A stretch of DNA of 64,000 nt, taken from Methanobacterium bryantii (GTDB lineage: Archaea; Methanobacteriota; Methanobacteria; Methanobacteriales; Methanobacteriaceae). Below the pieces are notes generated by a model, which had not been told where the DNA came from, did no database searches, and was given only the letters and a program-made list of their open reading frames with translations. Position numbers and translations under genes: made by a program. Positions within the stretch are counted from its first letter, which is position 1. Each line of letters opens with the position of its first letter. The stretch lies in assembly GCF_002287175.1 (NCBI RefSeq), contig NZ_LMVM01000012.1:526608-590607 (forward strand), read 5' to 3'. Shown piece by piece: positions 45,556-54,581 of the stretch.

Positions 45556-46938
45556 TTAATCAATTGAGTTCTTATTTTTACCCATTAAAATCAATGCAAA
45601 TATTGCTGCAAAGCAAACTGCTGTATAAACCATGAATGCAGTATTTAAGCTTTTTAAAAATGTCATATAATACTGGAACGTTATCTGGACATTTCCAAGA
45701 TACACTGCAAAAATTAGAAGTACAACTCCCATACTCAGCAGCTGCCCAGTAAATACCATAGTTGAAACAGTTGCCGAAGCAGTTCCATAAGTTTTTTTGC
45801 TTACAGAACTCATGCTTGCATTTGTGGCGGGGGACGAAAAAAGTGCCAGGCCAGTTCCAACAAGGATTAATCCTAAAATTATTATGTATAATGGACTATT
45901 TTCGTTTAAGAAAACGAACAAAGAAAGACCGATAGTTGTGATACCCATTCCTATGGATGTAATTGTGCGGGTTTCAACTTTATTTGATATTCTCCCTGCA
46001 AAGGGTGATAAAACAGCTACAGATAGGGGTTGTAAAACCAGAATGATTCCTGCAGCATTGGGACTCAGCAGTTTTAGATATTGGAGATAAAGGCTTAACA
46101 GATAGGTCATTGCAGAAGTTCCAAGATTAATTATTAAAATTGAAATTATTGAAATAGTAAAAAATGTGTTTCTAAAGATAGAAATCCTTAAAAGAGGGTG
46201 TTTCAATTTAGTTTCATATTTTATAAAGATCAGAGTTCCTAAAATACCAATTAGTATCAGATACTTGCCTGTGTTTCCATTAGGAAGTGTGGAAAATCCC
46301 TGCATCAATGTTATCATTATGAAAATGAAAAGTACTGCACCTACAAAATCGAAATGTTCTCCTTTACATCCTGCCCATTCTGATTTAAACTTCAATAAAA
46401 TGATTGAAAGTATTAAAAGACCAAAAGGAACGTTGAACATAAAGATAATTCTCCATCCAAATTGTTGAATTAAAAATCCGCCCAGTATCAATCCACTGAA
46501 AATTCCTGTGTAAACTGATGTAACATAAATTCCATATGCCCTTCCCCTTTCTTTTTCTTCAAAAACTGAAGAAATAAGAGCTATTCCCGTTCCAAAAATC
46601 ATTGAACAGCCCATACCCTGTAAAAATACAAATATGAGAAGTAAAATTGCAGAAGGGGTGACTGCAGCAAGAAATGAGGCAAATGTAAAAATTGCAACCC
46701 CATAGGTAAAAATCTTTTTTCTTCCATGTATGTCGGCTAATCTTCCAAAAGGGAGTATAAATGCTGCATTAGCTAAAATAAATATGGTTGGAATCCAACT
46801 TAATAAAATAGCGTTTAAAGCAAAGTCTGTACCAATTGTGGGGATAGCGATATTTAATGAAGTTCCCATAAATGGTACGAGGAAAGAGCCAAGTGCCACA
46901 GTGATTAAAACTATGTTTTTAATCTCCTTTTTTTTCAT
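45556..46938 (-). CDS. MFS transporter, DHA2 (14-helix) type
   Basis: The 460-residue protein has about 14 membrane helices. It shows the major facilitator loop GRLADIHGRKK (about residues 65-75) and the antiporter-type segment YTGIFSGLILGGFLIQ. Its closest relatives are drug or small-molecule exporters. No regulator or substrate gene is adjacent. Confidence 0.88.
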   Translation of the reverse strand: MKKKEIKNIVLITVALGSFLVPFMGTSLNIAIPTIGTDFALNAILLSWIPTIFILANAAFILPFGRLADIHGRKKIFTYGVAIFTFASFLAAVTPSAILLLIFVFLQGMGCSMIFGTGIALISSVFEEKERGRAYGIYVTSVYTGIFSGLILGGFLIQQFGWRIIFMFNVPFGLLILSIILLKFKSEWAGCKGEHFDFVGAVLFIFIMITLMQGFSTLPNGNTGKYLILIGILGTLIFIKYETKLKHPLLRISIFRNTFFTISIISILIINLGTSAMTYLLSLYLQYLKLLSPNAAGIILVLQPLSVAVLSPFAGRISNKVETRTITSIGMGITTIGLSLFVFLNENSPLYIIILGLILVGTGLALFSSPATNASMSSVSKKTYGTASATVSTMVFTGQLLSMGVVLLIFAVYLGNVQITFQYYMTFLKSLNTAFMVYTAVCFAAIFALILMGKNKNSID

Positions 46939-47051
46939 TTTTATAGTTCCAAATTAATTATAATTTAAATTTGTTTTCATTTGAGGTTTAAAACTTTAAA
47001 TGAGGTTCTAATTTTCTTTATATACTATTTATTATTTGTATAATAAATTAA

Positions 47052-47978
47052 TTAGGATATAATGAGATATAAAAAATAGAAGCTTGTTAAAGTTAAAAAT
47101 ATGGTTAAAGATATTAGATTTTTATTTACGAGATGCAGCGCATTTTTTCTATCTTCTGTTCTTCTTAAATAGCTTAATATGGCAAGACTAAGTGGAATTA
47201 GTGAGATGAGTGTAATAACTTTAAAATTTAAAATTGAGGGATACAAAATGGTAATTGAGATACTAAAAAAAGATAATGTGGCCATTATTCCTGAGACTGC
47301 AATTATTTTAAAGCCAAATTTGCGTCCCTTGGATACAATCCAGGTAATTTTACCTCCAAGTTTATCTCCTTCCATGTCTGGAATTTGAACTGCACTGATG
47401 AACAACATCTGGTAAAGTAGAAGGGGCATTGAAAAAATAATAAAAAGCATGTCTATTGTTCCCATTAAGGTTAAGTAACCTATAGCAGGCATCACGAAAC
47501 CTGTAGAGATGGTTGCAAGTTCTCCAAGTTTATTGTAGGATAATCTTATTGGGGGAGCAGCGTAAAACCATCCTAGAAGGTTTGCAAATACCATAAATAA
47601 AAAGAAACATAGGGGATAAGAAAATAATAACACAAATACTGCAGCAATGATTAAAGATAAGCTTAAAAGCGCAACTGAAAACCATTTTGAAAATTTCTTA
47701 AGTTCCGGATTTTCAACTAGAACTCCGCTTCCACCAGCAAACTGGCTTGGTTTACCATATTTATCTGCCTCTAAATCAAAATAATCGTTGCTGTAATGCA
47801 TAGAAAGCTGCGCAGTAAATAAAATAGCATAACCCAGTAAAAATTTGTTTAAAGAAAATTCAGCATTCAATAAAACTGCAAGGAACGCTCCAATACAAAA
47901 ATACAGAAAACTTCCCAGTAAAAAATGAAAACGCCCCAGTTTAACAATTTTAACGAGTTTAACATAATTTAAATTCAT
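47052..47978 (-). CDS. UbiA/MenA-like prenyltransferase
   Basis: The 308-residue protein is a membrane prenyltransferase with eight to nine helices and two Asp-rich motifs: HYSNDYFDLEADKYG (about residues 61-75) and PDMEGDKLGGKITWIV. It resembles 1,4-dihydroxy-2-naphthoate prenyltransferases, though methanogens lack menaquinone, so the acceptor is uncertain. GAGGGG lies just before ATG 47978. It is a different subfamily from the UbiA protein at 29316. Confidence 0.85.
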   Translation of the reverse strand: MNLNYVKLVKIVKLGRFHFLLGSFLYFCIGAFLAVLLNAEFSLNKFLLGYAILFTAQLSMHYSNDYFDLEADKYGKPSQFAGGSGVLVENPELKKFSKWFSVALLSLSLIIAAVFVLLFSYPLCFFLFMVFANLLGWFYAAPPIRLSYNKLGELATISTGFVMPAIGYLTLMGTIDMLFIIFSMPLLLYQMLFISAVQIPDMEGDKLGGKITWIVSKGRKFGFKIIAVSGIMATLSFFSISITILYPSILNFKVITLISLIPLSLAILSYLRRTEDRKNALHLVNKNLISLTIFLTLTSFYFLYLIIS

Positions 47979-48338
47979 GCGGTGCCCCTCTAAGCTACAT
48001 AATATATGTTTATCCGATGTTATATTACTTTTTTACTATGCTTGTAATAAATGAAATTTAGGTCTTTACATGTGGGAGTATTTATTTCGTAAATAATTGC
48101 AATTTTGGCGGTTAAAACGTCAATTTCTTAGATTAGCAGACTTTTATGTGTATAATTGATATTAAAATAGAATTAGTTGTTATAATGGAGTTACTGGTGG
48201 TAACTTTATTTTTTAACTTGGTTTTTTTTTATTCATGGATAATAATTACAATGTATTTTAGGTTATTTAGTATTACTAAATTATAAATAGTTATGATCAC
48301 ATATTAGAAATAGAATAAATTTTGGAGGTAGATTTTTT
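47979..48338. other. Intergenic region with GerW-gene promoter
   Basis: The divergent gap ends with a TATA-like box (AATTATAAATAG, about 48280-48291) and GGAGGT (48324-48329), which should serve the GerW gene. The left part should hold the promoter of the UbiA/MenA-like gene. A run of T lies at 48222-48230. No ORF or RNA was recognised. Confidence 0.45.
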
Positions 48339-48845
48339 ATGGCAGAAATGGAAGGAGATATGAAGGAAATGACTGATGTCATTAAAACAACTATAGATGA
48401 ACTTTTGAAAGTTTTAGCCACTGATAATGTGATAGGAGAAACAATGGAAATAGATGATAAAGTAATAATTCCAATAACTAAAGTAGGATTGATGTTTGGA
48501 ACTGGAGCTGGAATGGGCGGCATGCGTGATAATAAAGGAAAAGGCGCAGGTGCAGGTGGTGGAGCCGGAATAAGCCCTGTATCTGTAATAGTTGCATTTA
48601 AAGATATAAAAGGTCCAGAAGGTGTTCAAATATTATCTGTACATGGTATGGGGCCTCTAGCTAAAATGGTAACAGACGTAGGACAAGGCATTAAAAAAAT
48701 GGTGGAAGAAGAAGGCGGCCCTGAAGGAGTAATGAAAAAAGGAATGAAAATGGCCAAAAAAGGAAAAGAAGAAATGGGAGGTCAAAGTGGGGGAGAATCT
48801 GAAGGTGTAACACCTCGCGGCCCGGGTTCAGAACCTAGAATGTAA
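48339..48845 (+). CDS. GerW/YtfJ family protein
   Basis: The 168-residue protein matches GerW (YtfJ): VIGETMEIDDKVIIPITKVG (about residues 32-51), a Gly-rich stretch (GAGAGGGAG), SPVSVIVAF and then a charged, Gly-rich C-terminal tail. In Bacillus this protein is needed for spore germination; its role in non-sporulating archaea is unknown. Downstream lie a hairpin chain, a DUF2953 gene and a second GerW-like gene, mirroring the Bacillus ytfJ-ytfI pair. Confidence 0.85.
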   Translation: MAEMEGDMKEMTDVIKTTIDELLKVLATDNVIGETMEIDDKVIIPITKVGLMFGTGAGMGGMRDNKGKGAGAGGGAGISPVSVIVAFKDIKGPEGVQILSVHGMGPLAKMVTDVGQGIKKMVEEEGGPEGVMKKGMKMAKKGKEEMGGQSGGESEGVTPRGPGSEPRM

Positions 48846-48878
48846 TATTAATTTGGGGAAAAATTCCCTCAAAATCCT

Positions 48879-49039
48879 CAAAAATCTATGATTTTTGGGC
48901 CCTCGAAATTCATAGATTTCTAATGCCGTGGAAAACTACGTTTTCTCGGCCACAAATCAAAGATTTGTAGGCCCAGAACACATAGTGTTCGAGGGCAGCA
49001 AAAACCTAGTTTTTGCGCGTCAAAATCATAGATTTTGAC
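48879..49039. repeat. Chain of seven 3-nt-loop hairpins
   Basis: Seven hairpins lie end to end between the GerW and DUF2953 genes: CAAAAATC-TAT-GATTTTTG (48879); an imperfect GAAAT(T)C-ATA-GATTTC (48905); GCCG-GAAAAC-TAC-GTTTTC-CGGC (48925); GGCC-ACAAATC-AAA-GATTTGT-GGCC (48949); GCCC-GAACAC-ATA-GTGTTC-GGGC (48971); GCAAAAAC-CTA-GTTTTTGC (48998); and GTCAAAATC-ATA-GATTTTGAC (49019). The loops are 3 nt closed by C-G; stems vary freely but pair. Confidence 0.85.
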
Positions 49040-49102
49040 AGATTTCTGTTGGCTATGAATTTTTGATCACCAGCGAAAATTAAAATAAAGAGTGGATTAT
49101 AA

Positions 49103-49720
49103 GTGGTAAACATCATTGCAGCCATCATAATTCTTATTATAGTGCTGATCATAATAGGGATTCTGGTGGTTCCTTTTCATATTTCTTTGGAATTATTCAG
49201 GCAAAATAAAATTAATCAGGGCTATTTAAGAATTAGGTGGTGGAAAATCAAGATTATAGATAGAGAACTTATACAACCTGAAAAAGAAAAGAAAGAAAAA
49301 AAGCCTAAGCGTAAATTTGATTTTAAAAAACTTCTCGATGTACTTCTGGATATGCTTCCAAAAGTCATTCCTGATTTTATGGAATCTTTACCTTACTTTG
49401 TGGATATAATGGAGTCCTTTTTAAGATCTATTTCTATAGAAAGAATAGCATTTAATCTTATTTTTGGATTGGGAGAAGTTGCAGATACTGCAATTGTTGG
49501 TGGTTTTTTCTATTCAGTAATTGCAATAATAAATGTAATTCCAAATACATATTTCTCGGTAGAGCCTGATCTTAGAAATGAGAGGTTAGAAGGCTCATTA
49601 AATATTAAAGTGAAATTAAGGTTACTTAGAATAGTTGCAACATCTCTAAAGGTTTTAACTAAGCGACCTGTTAGATCCCTTCTTTGGGAACTCAGAAAGT
49701 TAAGAGGAGTGTTTGTCTAA
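49103..49720 (+). CDS. DUF2953 domain protein (YtfI-like)
   Basis: The 205-residue protein starts with GTG 49103. It has an N-terminal helix (residues 4-26), then a soluble domain with RIRWWKIKI and a C-terminal amphipathic region typical of DUF2953. In Bacillus the DUF2953 protein YtfI is encoded next to GerW/YtfJ; the same arrangement here suggests an old functional link. Its stop overlaps the region of the next gene's start, indicating coupling. Confidence 0.75.
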   Translation: MVNIIAAIIILIIVLIIIGILVVPFHISLELFRQNKINQGYLRIRWWKIKIIDRELIQPEKEKKEKKPKRKFDFKKLLDVLLDMLPKVIPDFMESLPYFVDIMESFLRSISIERIAFNLIFGLGEVADTAIVGGFFYSVIAIINVIPNTYFSVEPDLRNERLEGSLNIKVKLRLLRIVATSLKVLTKRPVRSLLWELRKLRGVFV

Positions 49721-49721
49721 A

Positions 49722-50066
49722 ATGAATTTTTTATGTGGCACAAAAAAAATATTTGGCCGTGAAAATAGGGGTGAAAAAGATATACCCTCCATGTTTAAAG
49801 AGTTCTGTAGAAATTGTAATATAGAAATGCCCAAATGGGATAAAGTAGTTGGAAAACCGATTGGAGCAGCAGATAGAACTATTTATCCAATAATTGAAGT
49901 TGTAACTATAGGAAATAACATGCCTAATTTCAGAGGGATAGAGATTTTTCCTATTGCGCTGGTAATAGAAGAGTCTGGAGAAAAATATGCTATTTCACTT
50001 ACAGGAAAAGAAATTAATTCTGATGAATTTATAGAGATGGTCTTTAAAGAAAGTAAAAAACAGTAA
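49722..50066 (+). CDS. Second GerW-like protein
   Basis: The 114-residue protein has VVGKPIGAADRTIYPIIEVV (about residues 42-61) and GIEIFPIALVIEESGEKYAI, which match the core of GerW proteins but without the Gly-rich middle and tail. ATG 49722 follows the DUF2953 stop by one base; a TTG start at 49713 is also possible behind GAGGAG. It completes a three-gene cluster: GerW, DUF2953, GerW-like. Confidence 0.65.
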   Translation: MNFLCGTKKIFGRENRGEKDIPSMFKEFCRNCNIEMPKWDKVVGKPIGAADRTIYPIIEVVTIGNNMPNFRGIEIFPIALVIEESGEKYAISLTGKEINSDEFIEMVFKESKKQ

Positions 50067-50121
50067 TTACTATCCATTTTTTTGAGGTTAAAAAAATGAG
50101 TAGTAGTTTACTTTTTAGAGA

Positions 50122-50619
50122 TTAACTTTCGTTATTTTCTTCTTCTTCGATGATTTCGGAAGATCCAAGATCTTCTTTTACTATATTTAAAACGGTTTGA
50201 GTGTATGTTCTCTGTACATCTGGTTCTTTTAAGAGCTCTTTTATGAACGCATCAAGTTCGGTTGTATCTCTGAATTTAGCTATTAATATAGCATCATATT
50301 CGCCAGTAACATCATATATGCCAAGTACATTTTTGTTATAGGCTGTTTTATCTTCCCAATTTCGTAAAACTCCGCCTTTGACTTTGACGCCAATTACAGT
50401 AGTTAATTTATATCCAACTTTAGAGTGATCTAGAAGTGGAACAAATTTTTTAATGATCCCTGTTTTTGTAAATTTATCAACTCTGTTGTGAACTGTACCT
50501 ACGGATATATCTAATTCACGTGAAATCTTCCTGTAAGACATTCTTCCGTCTTCATTTAATAAGTTAAGAATTTTCCTGTCAATTTCATCTAGTTTGGTTG
50601 GTCCCTCGTCATCTCTCAT
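50122..50619 (-). CDS. Lrp/AsnC family transcriptional regulator
   Basis: The 165-residue protein has the Lrp-type helix-turn-helix (LDEIDRKILNLLNEDGRMSY, then REL-ISVGTVHNRV; about residues 8-50) and a RAM effector domain (about 65-150). The C-terminal tail is acidic (IIEEEENNES). It probably senses amino acids; targets are unknown. ATG 50619 follows GTGAT. It is convergent with the GerW-like gene. Confidence 0.93.
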   Translation of the reverse strand: MRDDEGPTKLDEIDRKILNLLNEDGRMSYRKISRELDISVGTVHNRVDKFTKTGIIKKFVPLLDHSKVGYKLTTVIGVKVKGGVLRNWEDKTAYNKNVLGIYDVTGEYDAILIAKFRDTTELDAFIKELLKEPDVQRTYTQTVLNIVKEDLGSSEIIEEEENNES

Positions 50620-50852
50620 TTTTATCACTGTATTTTTAATTAATGAAAATTATGAACAATGTTTACATATTATCAATTTATAATTTAAATACGTTGCACA
50701 TTCTTATAAAATTAATTGGTTTGATGAGAATATATACTTATTTAAAACAAAACTATTTTTTTAGGAAAATCTAAATTTTAAGTTAAATTTTATGAAAAAA
50801 TAAAAAAAGAAAATTGGTTTATTTTGAAGGTTCTTGCACTGATTCGTGAGAA

Positions 50853-51536
50853 TTATATCTCATTTTTGGGTAAGAATAGCAATGATAATGATCTTGCATA
50901 GAACAGTGATAAGTATGCCAGTACTAAGATGAAAAGCACTGGAACTAATATAATGCCAATAATTGTAATTGCGAGTACAAATGTGATAGCTACTGCAATT
51001 AAACCGATAATTAAAGATACTAACACCACTACAATATACCAAATTATATAATCCACCCATCCGATCTGGGATATATGATCAAGTATTTCAGTGAATCTAA
51101 AAGCTGCACTAAATTCGCCATCGTTATATGCCAGATTGGCTACTGCAATGATCTCTATAAACCCTATAATGATGGCTAATATCACATAAATTATGTAGCC
51201 TAGGACTAATGCATATAAAGCAGCTCCAGAAAGCATGCCTGCATTCATGACTATATTTTGGCCTGCTCCTAAGCCTGCAGCTATTATCCAAACTGGAATG
51301 CTGTAAATTATTCCTACTATGAATAGTTTAAGACCCTCAATGAATAATTCGTCAACATCATCAAAGTTGGGGAGTTCTGATATTCCAGCTAAATTTGATT
51401 TCAAAGCTCTTAAAAAGTAGCCTATACCTATAAAATTCACTAATGGGATAATCATTATTATTCCTAGTATCAAAAGCTTTCCCAAATCTGATGTGGGATA
51501 TCTAATACTATCCGATATATTTTCTCCTATATCCAT
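50853..51536 (-). CDS. DUF4013 domain membrane protein
   Basis: The 227-residue polytopic protein has the conserved start MDIGENISDSIRYPTSDLGK, then ISELPNFDDVDELFIEGLK, and a segment with AFRFTEILDHISQIGWVDYI, all marks of DUF4013. It is one of three tandem paralogues. GAGGTAAA precedes ATG 51536. The upstream region resembles those of its paralogues, so the promoter was duplicated too. Function unknown, perhaps membrane remodelling or transport. Confidence 0.8.
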   Translation of the reverse strand: MDIGENISDSIRYPTSDLGKLLILGIIMIIPLVNFIGIGYFLRALKSNLAGISELPNFDDVDELFIEGLKLFIVGIIYSIPVWIIAAGLGAGQNIVMNAGMLSGAALYALVLGYIIYVILAIIIGFIEIIAVANLAYNDGEFSAAFRFTEILDHISQIGWVDYIIWYIVVVLVSLIIGLIAVAITFVLAITIIGIILVPVLFILVLAYLSLFYARSLSLLFLPKNEI

Positions 51537-51593
51537 ATTTATTTACCTCTTTTTTAATTTTGACATAAGACAATTTGTTATTTGAGTTATTCA

Positions 51594-51604
51594 CTTATAT
51601 AAAG
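51594..51604 (-). promoter_or_regulatory. TATA box of the first DUF4013 gene
   Basis: On the - strand CTTTATATAAG at 51604-51594 lies about 60 bp before ATG 51536. A nearly identical box and flank lie before the second paralogue. Confidence 0.55.
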
Positions 51605-51700
51605 ATAATGTTCAGCAAAATAGAAGGGTGATGGGTATATATTGCAAAATGCATTTTAAATTTAAAATAAAGATAAAAAATAAAAAAATAAAAAAGGAAT

Positions 51701-52417
51701 TTATTCCCTTGCGTATGTAGTTTTTTCTTCTGTTGCAAACAGGTCTTCTGATGTAACTAATAATCCAAGTGATCTTGCATACAATAGATATGCGTATGGA
51801 TATAATATTAGGATCATTATTAACCAGCCAATTATTGGAATTATACCTAATATAGATGCTATAACTCCTACAACAATTCCTATAATGATCATTACTACAA
51901 ACCAGATTATATAGTCAACCCATCCAATTGATTTGATTAAATCAAGTATTTCGCTGAATCTAAATGCTGCTCCAAGGTCGCTGTCATAAAGTGCCATATT
52001 TGCTATTGCCATGGTCTGGAATAAAGCAAACAGAATCCAAAGGATAACACCAATGATTGCTACTCCACTTAACAGGCCAATTGCTGCTACTGGAGACACT
52101 AAATTTCCTATATTTTGCATTGAAGCTATTGATCCAAATATGCCTATTAATATTACTATCGCTGGTATAATGCTGTATACTATAGAAACCACAATTACTT
52201 TAAGACTGTCTATAATCATTTCGCCCCAATCACCGAATTCAGGAAGTTCATCAGAACCTGCTAAAGTCGCTTTTAATGTTCTAAGTACATATCCTGGTAC
52301 GAAAAGAATTCCAATAATCACCATGCTTAAAAGAGCAAATACTCCTAATTCAAGTACTTTTTTCCAATCTTGTGAAGGATATCTAACTGCATCCCCTACT
52401 ATGTCGCCTATGTCCAT
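51701..52417 (-). CDS. DUF4013 domain membrane protein
   Basis: The 238-residue protein is the middle member of the tandem set. It shows [40 protein letters not shown] and [20 protein letters not shown], with five or six hydrophobic helices. The C-terminal tail [12 protein letters not shown] is charged. GGAGGTGG precedes ATG 52417. It is the most complete member and the best reference for the frameshifted third copy. Confidence 0.82.
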
Positions 52418-52474
52418 ATTTATCCACCTCCTTTTTTAGTTTTAGCATAGACGATTTGTTATTTGAATCATTCA

Positions 52475-52485
52475 CGTATATAAAG
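52475..52485 (-). promoter_or_regulatory. TATA box of the second DUF4013 gene
   Basis: On the - strand CTTTATATACG at 52485-52475 corresponds to the box at 51604-51594, with the shared flanking stretch CATTATCTTTATATA. Confidence 0.5.
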
Positions 52486-52585
52486 ATAATGTTTAACAAA
52501 ATAAAAATTAGTGATAGGTATAGACACTGTAAAAGTGGATTTTATATTTGAAATAAGGATAAAAAATAAAAATAAAGAAATTTGT

Positions 52586-53379
52586 TTATTTTGAATGTGC
52601 AGTTCCTGTTTGCTGGGATCCATATATCACATCTTGAGAACTGTATAGCAATGCTACTGATCTAGCGACATACATCTGTAGATAAGGTGTTACAATTAAT
52701 GCCATTAACACTACTGTTAGTACAGGGCTAATTAAACTGAAAAGGCCAGTTATAATTCCACCTATGGCAGCAATGACTATATAAACAATTATTGTCACTA
52801 TGTACCATAGTATAAGGTTTCCCCATCTATGGCTCCTATTTTGTCGAATATTTCGCTGAATCTGAATGCTGCACTAAATTCACCGTCATTGTAAGCCATA
52901 TTTGCCACTGCAACTGCGATTATAGGGGTAATTATAATCATGTATAACATCGCAAGGATAATCCCAACTCCAGCTCCAATAAGCGCCCCTATAGGAATTG
53001 ATGATGGATTTAAAATTAATGATATTATAATTGATGCTGCAAAGATTAGTATTAATATAACGGCAGGTATTGAATAAACAAAACCGACTACAGCTACTTT
53101 AATGCCGTCTATGAACATAGTAACAAAGTCATCGAATGATGGAAGCTCTGAAATTCCTGCTAAACTTGATTTTATGATTTTAAAGAAGTAACCATATCCT
53201 AATAATCCAACAATAAATCCAATAATCCCCAAAACTGATATTAATGTGCTATCTGCCATGAATGATCTTGATATATTTCCTATGCCTGCAATCACCAGGA
53301 TAATTCCTAATATCAGGATTTTAGTCCAGTCTGATAGCGGGTATTTTAAGGCATCTGAGACTACATCTCCAATATCCAT
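52586..53379 (-). pseudogene. DUF4013 membrane protein gene, frameshifted
   Basis: The first 185 or so residues (53379 leftward) match the paralogues up to SEIFDKIGAIDG, then the frame runs into a stop at 52798. Shifting frame near a run of four G/C bases (52821-52824) restores GNLILWYIVTIIVYIVIAAI and the C-terminal helices down to 52586. A single-base indel therefore splits the gene. It could be inactive, phase-variable, or a sequencing error. Confidence 0.78.
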
Positions 53380-53741
53380 AGTTTAACCTCCTTTTTTTAA
53401 TTTTGGCATGTGCCAATTCATTTTATTAAGCTCAGCATATATTAAGTGATAATGTTTAATAAAAATAATAAAATTTAATAATTAAAAAGTAAATATTTAA
53501 CTTGTCTTGTTTTTATTTTCAGTAAATAAGTGTTTTTTCGGTTTTTTATAAGTATTTTATTTTTAATTAAGATCATTAATAGGGCAAAAATTTAACTACT
53601 ATAATGAAAAATCATATTTAAGGTTAATTATACTTTGATTTAAAACCGAAAAAACAAAAATAACTGGCTTTAAGCAAATATTTACAATTATTACAAATTA
53701 AATTAATATTTATTGCACATATGCAAAGTGCAGGTGAACAA
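53380..53741. other. Intergenic region left of the anchored protein gene
   Basis: Apart from the inverted-repeat element listed separately, this is AT-rich sequence. It carries the promoter region of the frameshifted DUF4013 gene (about 53430-53450, a weaker TATA-like stretch) and of the rightward gene. No ORF was seen. Confidence 0.4.
53531..53656. repeat. 126-bp AT-rich element with 15-bp terminal inverted repeats
   Basis: TGTTTTTTCGGTTTT (53531-53545) and AAAACCGAAAAAACA (53642-53656) are perfect inverted copies around a 96-bp AT-rich core with no ORF. No clear target duplication flanks it. It could be a miniature mobile element or an extended regulatory structure. Confidence 0.5.
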
Positions 53742-54434
53742 ATGAAATGGGGAATAGTCGTTATAGTAATCTTATTGCTCATTGGAGGCTATATTTATGC
53801 TTCAAGTGCAAATGGAGATATAGAACCATTAGGAAGGCTAGGATTTGTCAAACTTGCTAATCCAGATATGTACCCTGGACATCCGCACTCTGAACTGCTT
53901 GCAAAATATGCGGAAGAGAGAGGGTCAAAATGTGCTCTAGTTGTGCACTTTGCTGGAAGCTCGAACTATCGTAGCTATAAGGAAGGAGATGTATATATAA
54001 TAGAACTGGCGTTCCATGATACTCAGGGTAACGGTGCTGCAGGTAATGTAAACTATTTTGATTCACTTAAAGTTGCATTATTTGGTGTTCCTGATGGCAG
54101 ATATACCTACAAATCTGATGGAAAAGTCTACAAAACCTATGAAGAGGCGATGGATCATGTCTATGAGCTTGCAAAGGAACATGGTCAGGTAGGCCCTATT
54201 CCAATGGTATGGCACGGAACGGCAAGAAGTGGAAACCCTATGATAACTCAGGGCTGTGGATATCCATTGTTTTTTGATATAGTGAGAAGAGAATATGGAA
54301 TAATCCCTGCATATTATTATACGCTTAAAGGGATGCTTTTACCGTACATAGGTGATCCTTACAGGAATTTCGAGCTGTCGCACGCTTCATCGCTCCAGTA
54401 TTATTATACACATGGGATGCTTGATTATGAGTAA
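53742..54434 (+). CDS. Membrane-anchored or secreted protein of unknown function
   Basis: The 230-residue protein begins at ATG 53742 (GGTGA upstream; frame opens at 53721) with an N-terminal signal anchor (residues 4-22). The rest looks extracytoplasmic and contains GHPHSELLAKYAEERGSKC, VVHFAGSSNYRSYKEGD and HGTARSGNPMITQGCGYP. His, Cys and Tyr are frequent. I do not recognise a family. The fold and role are unknown; it stands alone. Confidence 0.6.
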   Translation: MKWGIVVIVILLLIGGYIYASSANGDIEPLGRLGFVKLANPDMYPGHPHSELLAKYAEERGSKCALVVHFAGSSNYRSYKEGDVYIIELAFHDTQGNGAAGNVNYFDSLKVALFGVPDGRYTYKSDGKVYKTYEEAMDHVYELAKEHGQVGPIPMVWHGTARSGNPMITQGCGYPLFFDIVRREYGIIPAYYYTLKGMLLPYIGDPYRNFELSHASSLQYYYTHGMLDYE

Positions 54435-54581
54435 ATTCATTTTTAAGCATTAAAATTATTTTTTACTTATTTTATTTTTAGATTTTAAAATATGAAAAGT
54501 GATTTTTTCTCAATTACATAAACGTACTTCTCAGACTTAGAGATTTCAAAGTCATATTTGGGTTATCTATTTCAAAGAGTA

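Noticed and set aside
48879..49039. Possible CRISPR array
   Set aside because: The repeated units are self-complementary, variable in sequence and too close together; there are no constant repeats with unique spacers and no cas genes.
53521..53666. Target-site duplication around the 15-bp inverted-repeat element
   Set aside because: Flanking bases on both sides are AT-rich and do not form an exact direct repeat, so insertion cannot be shown.
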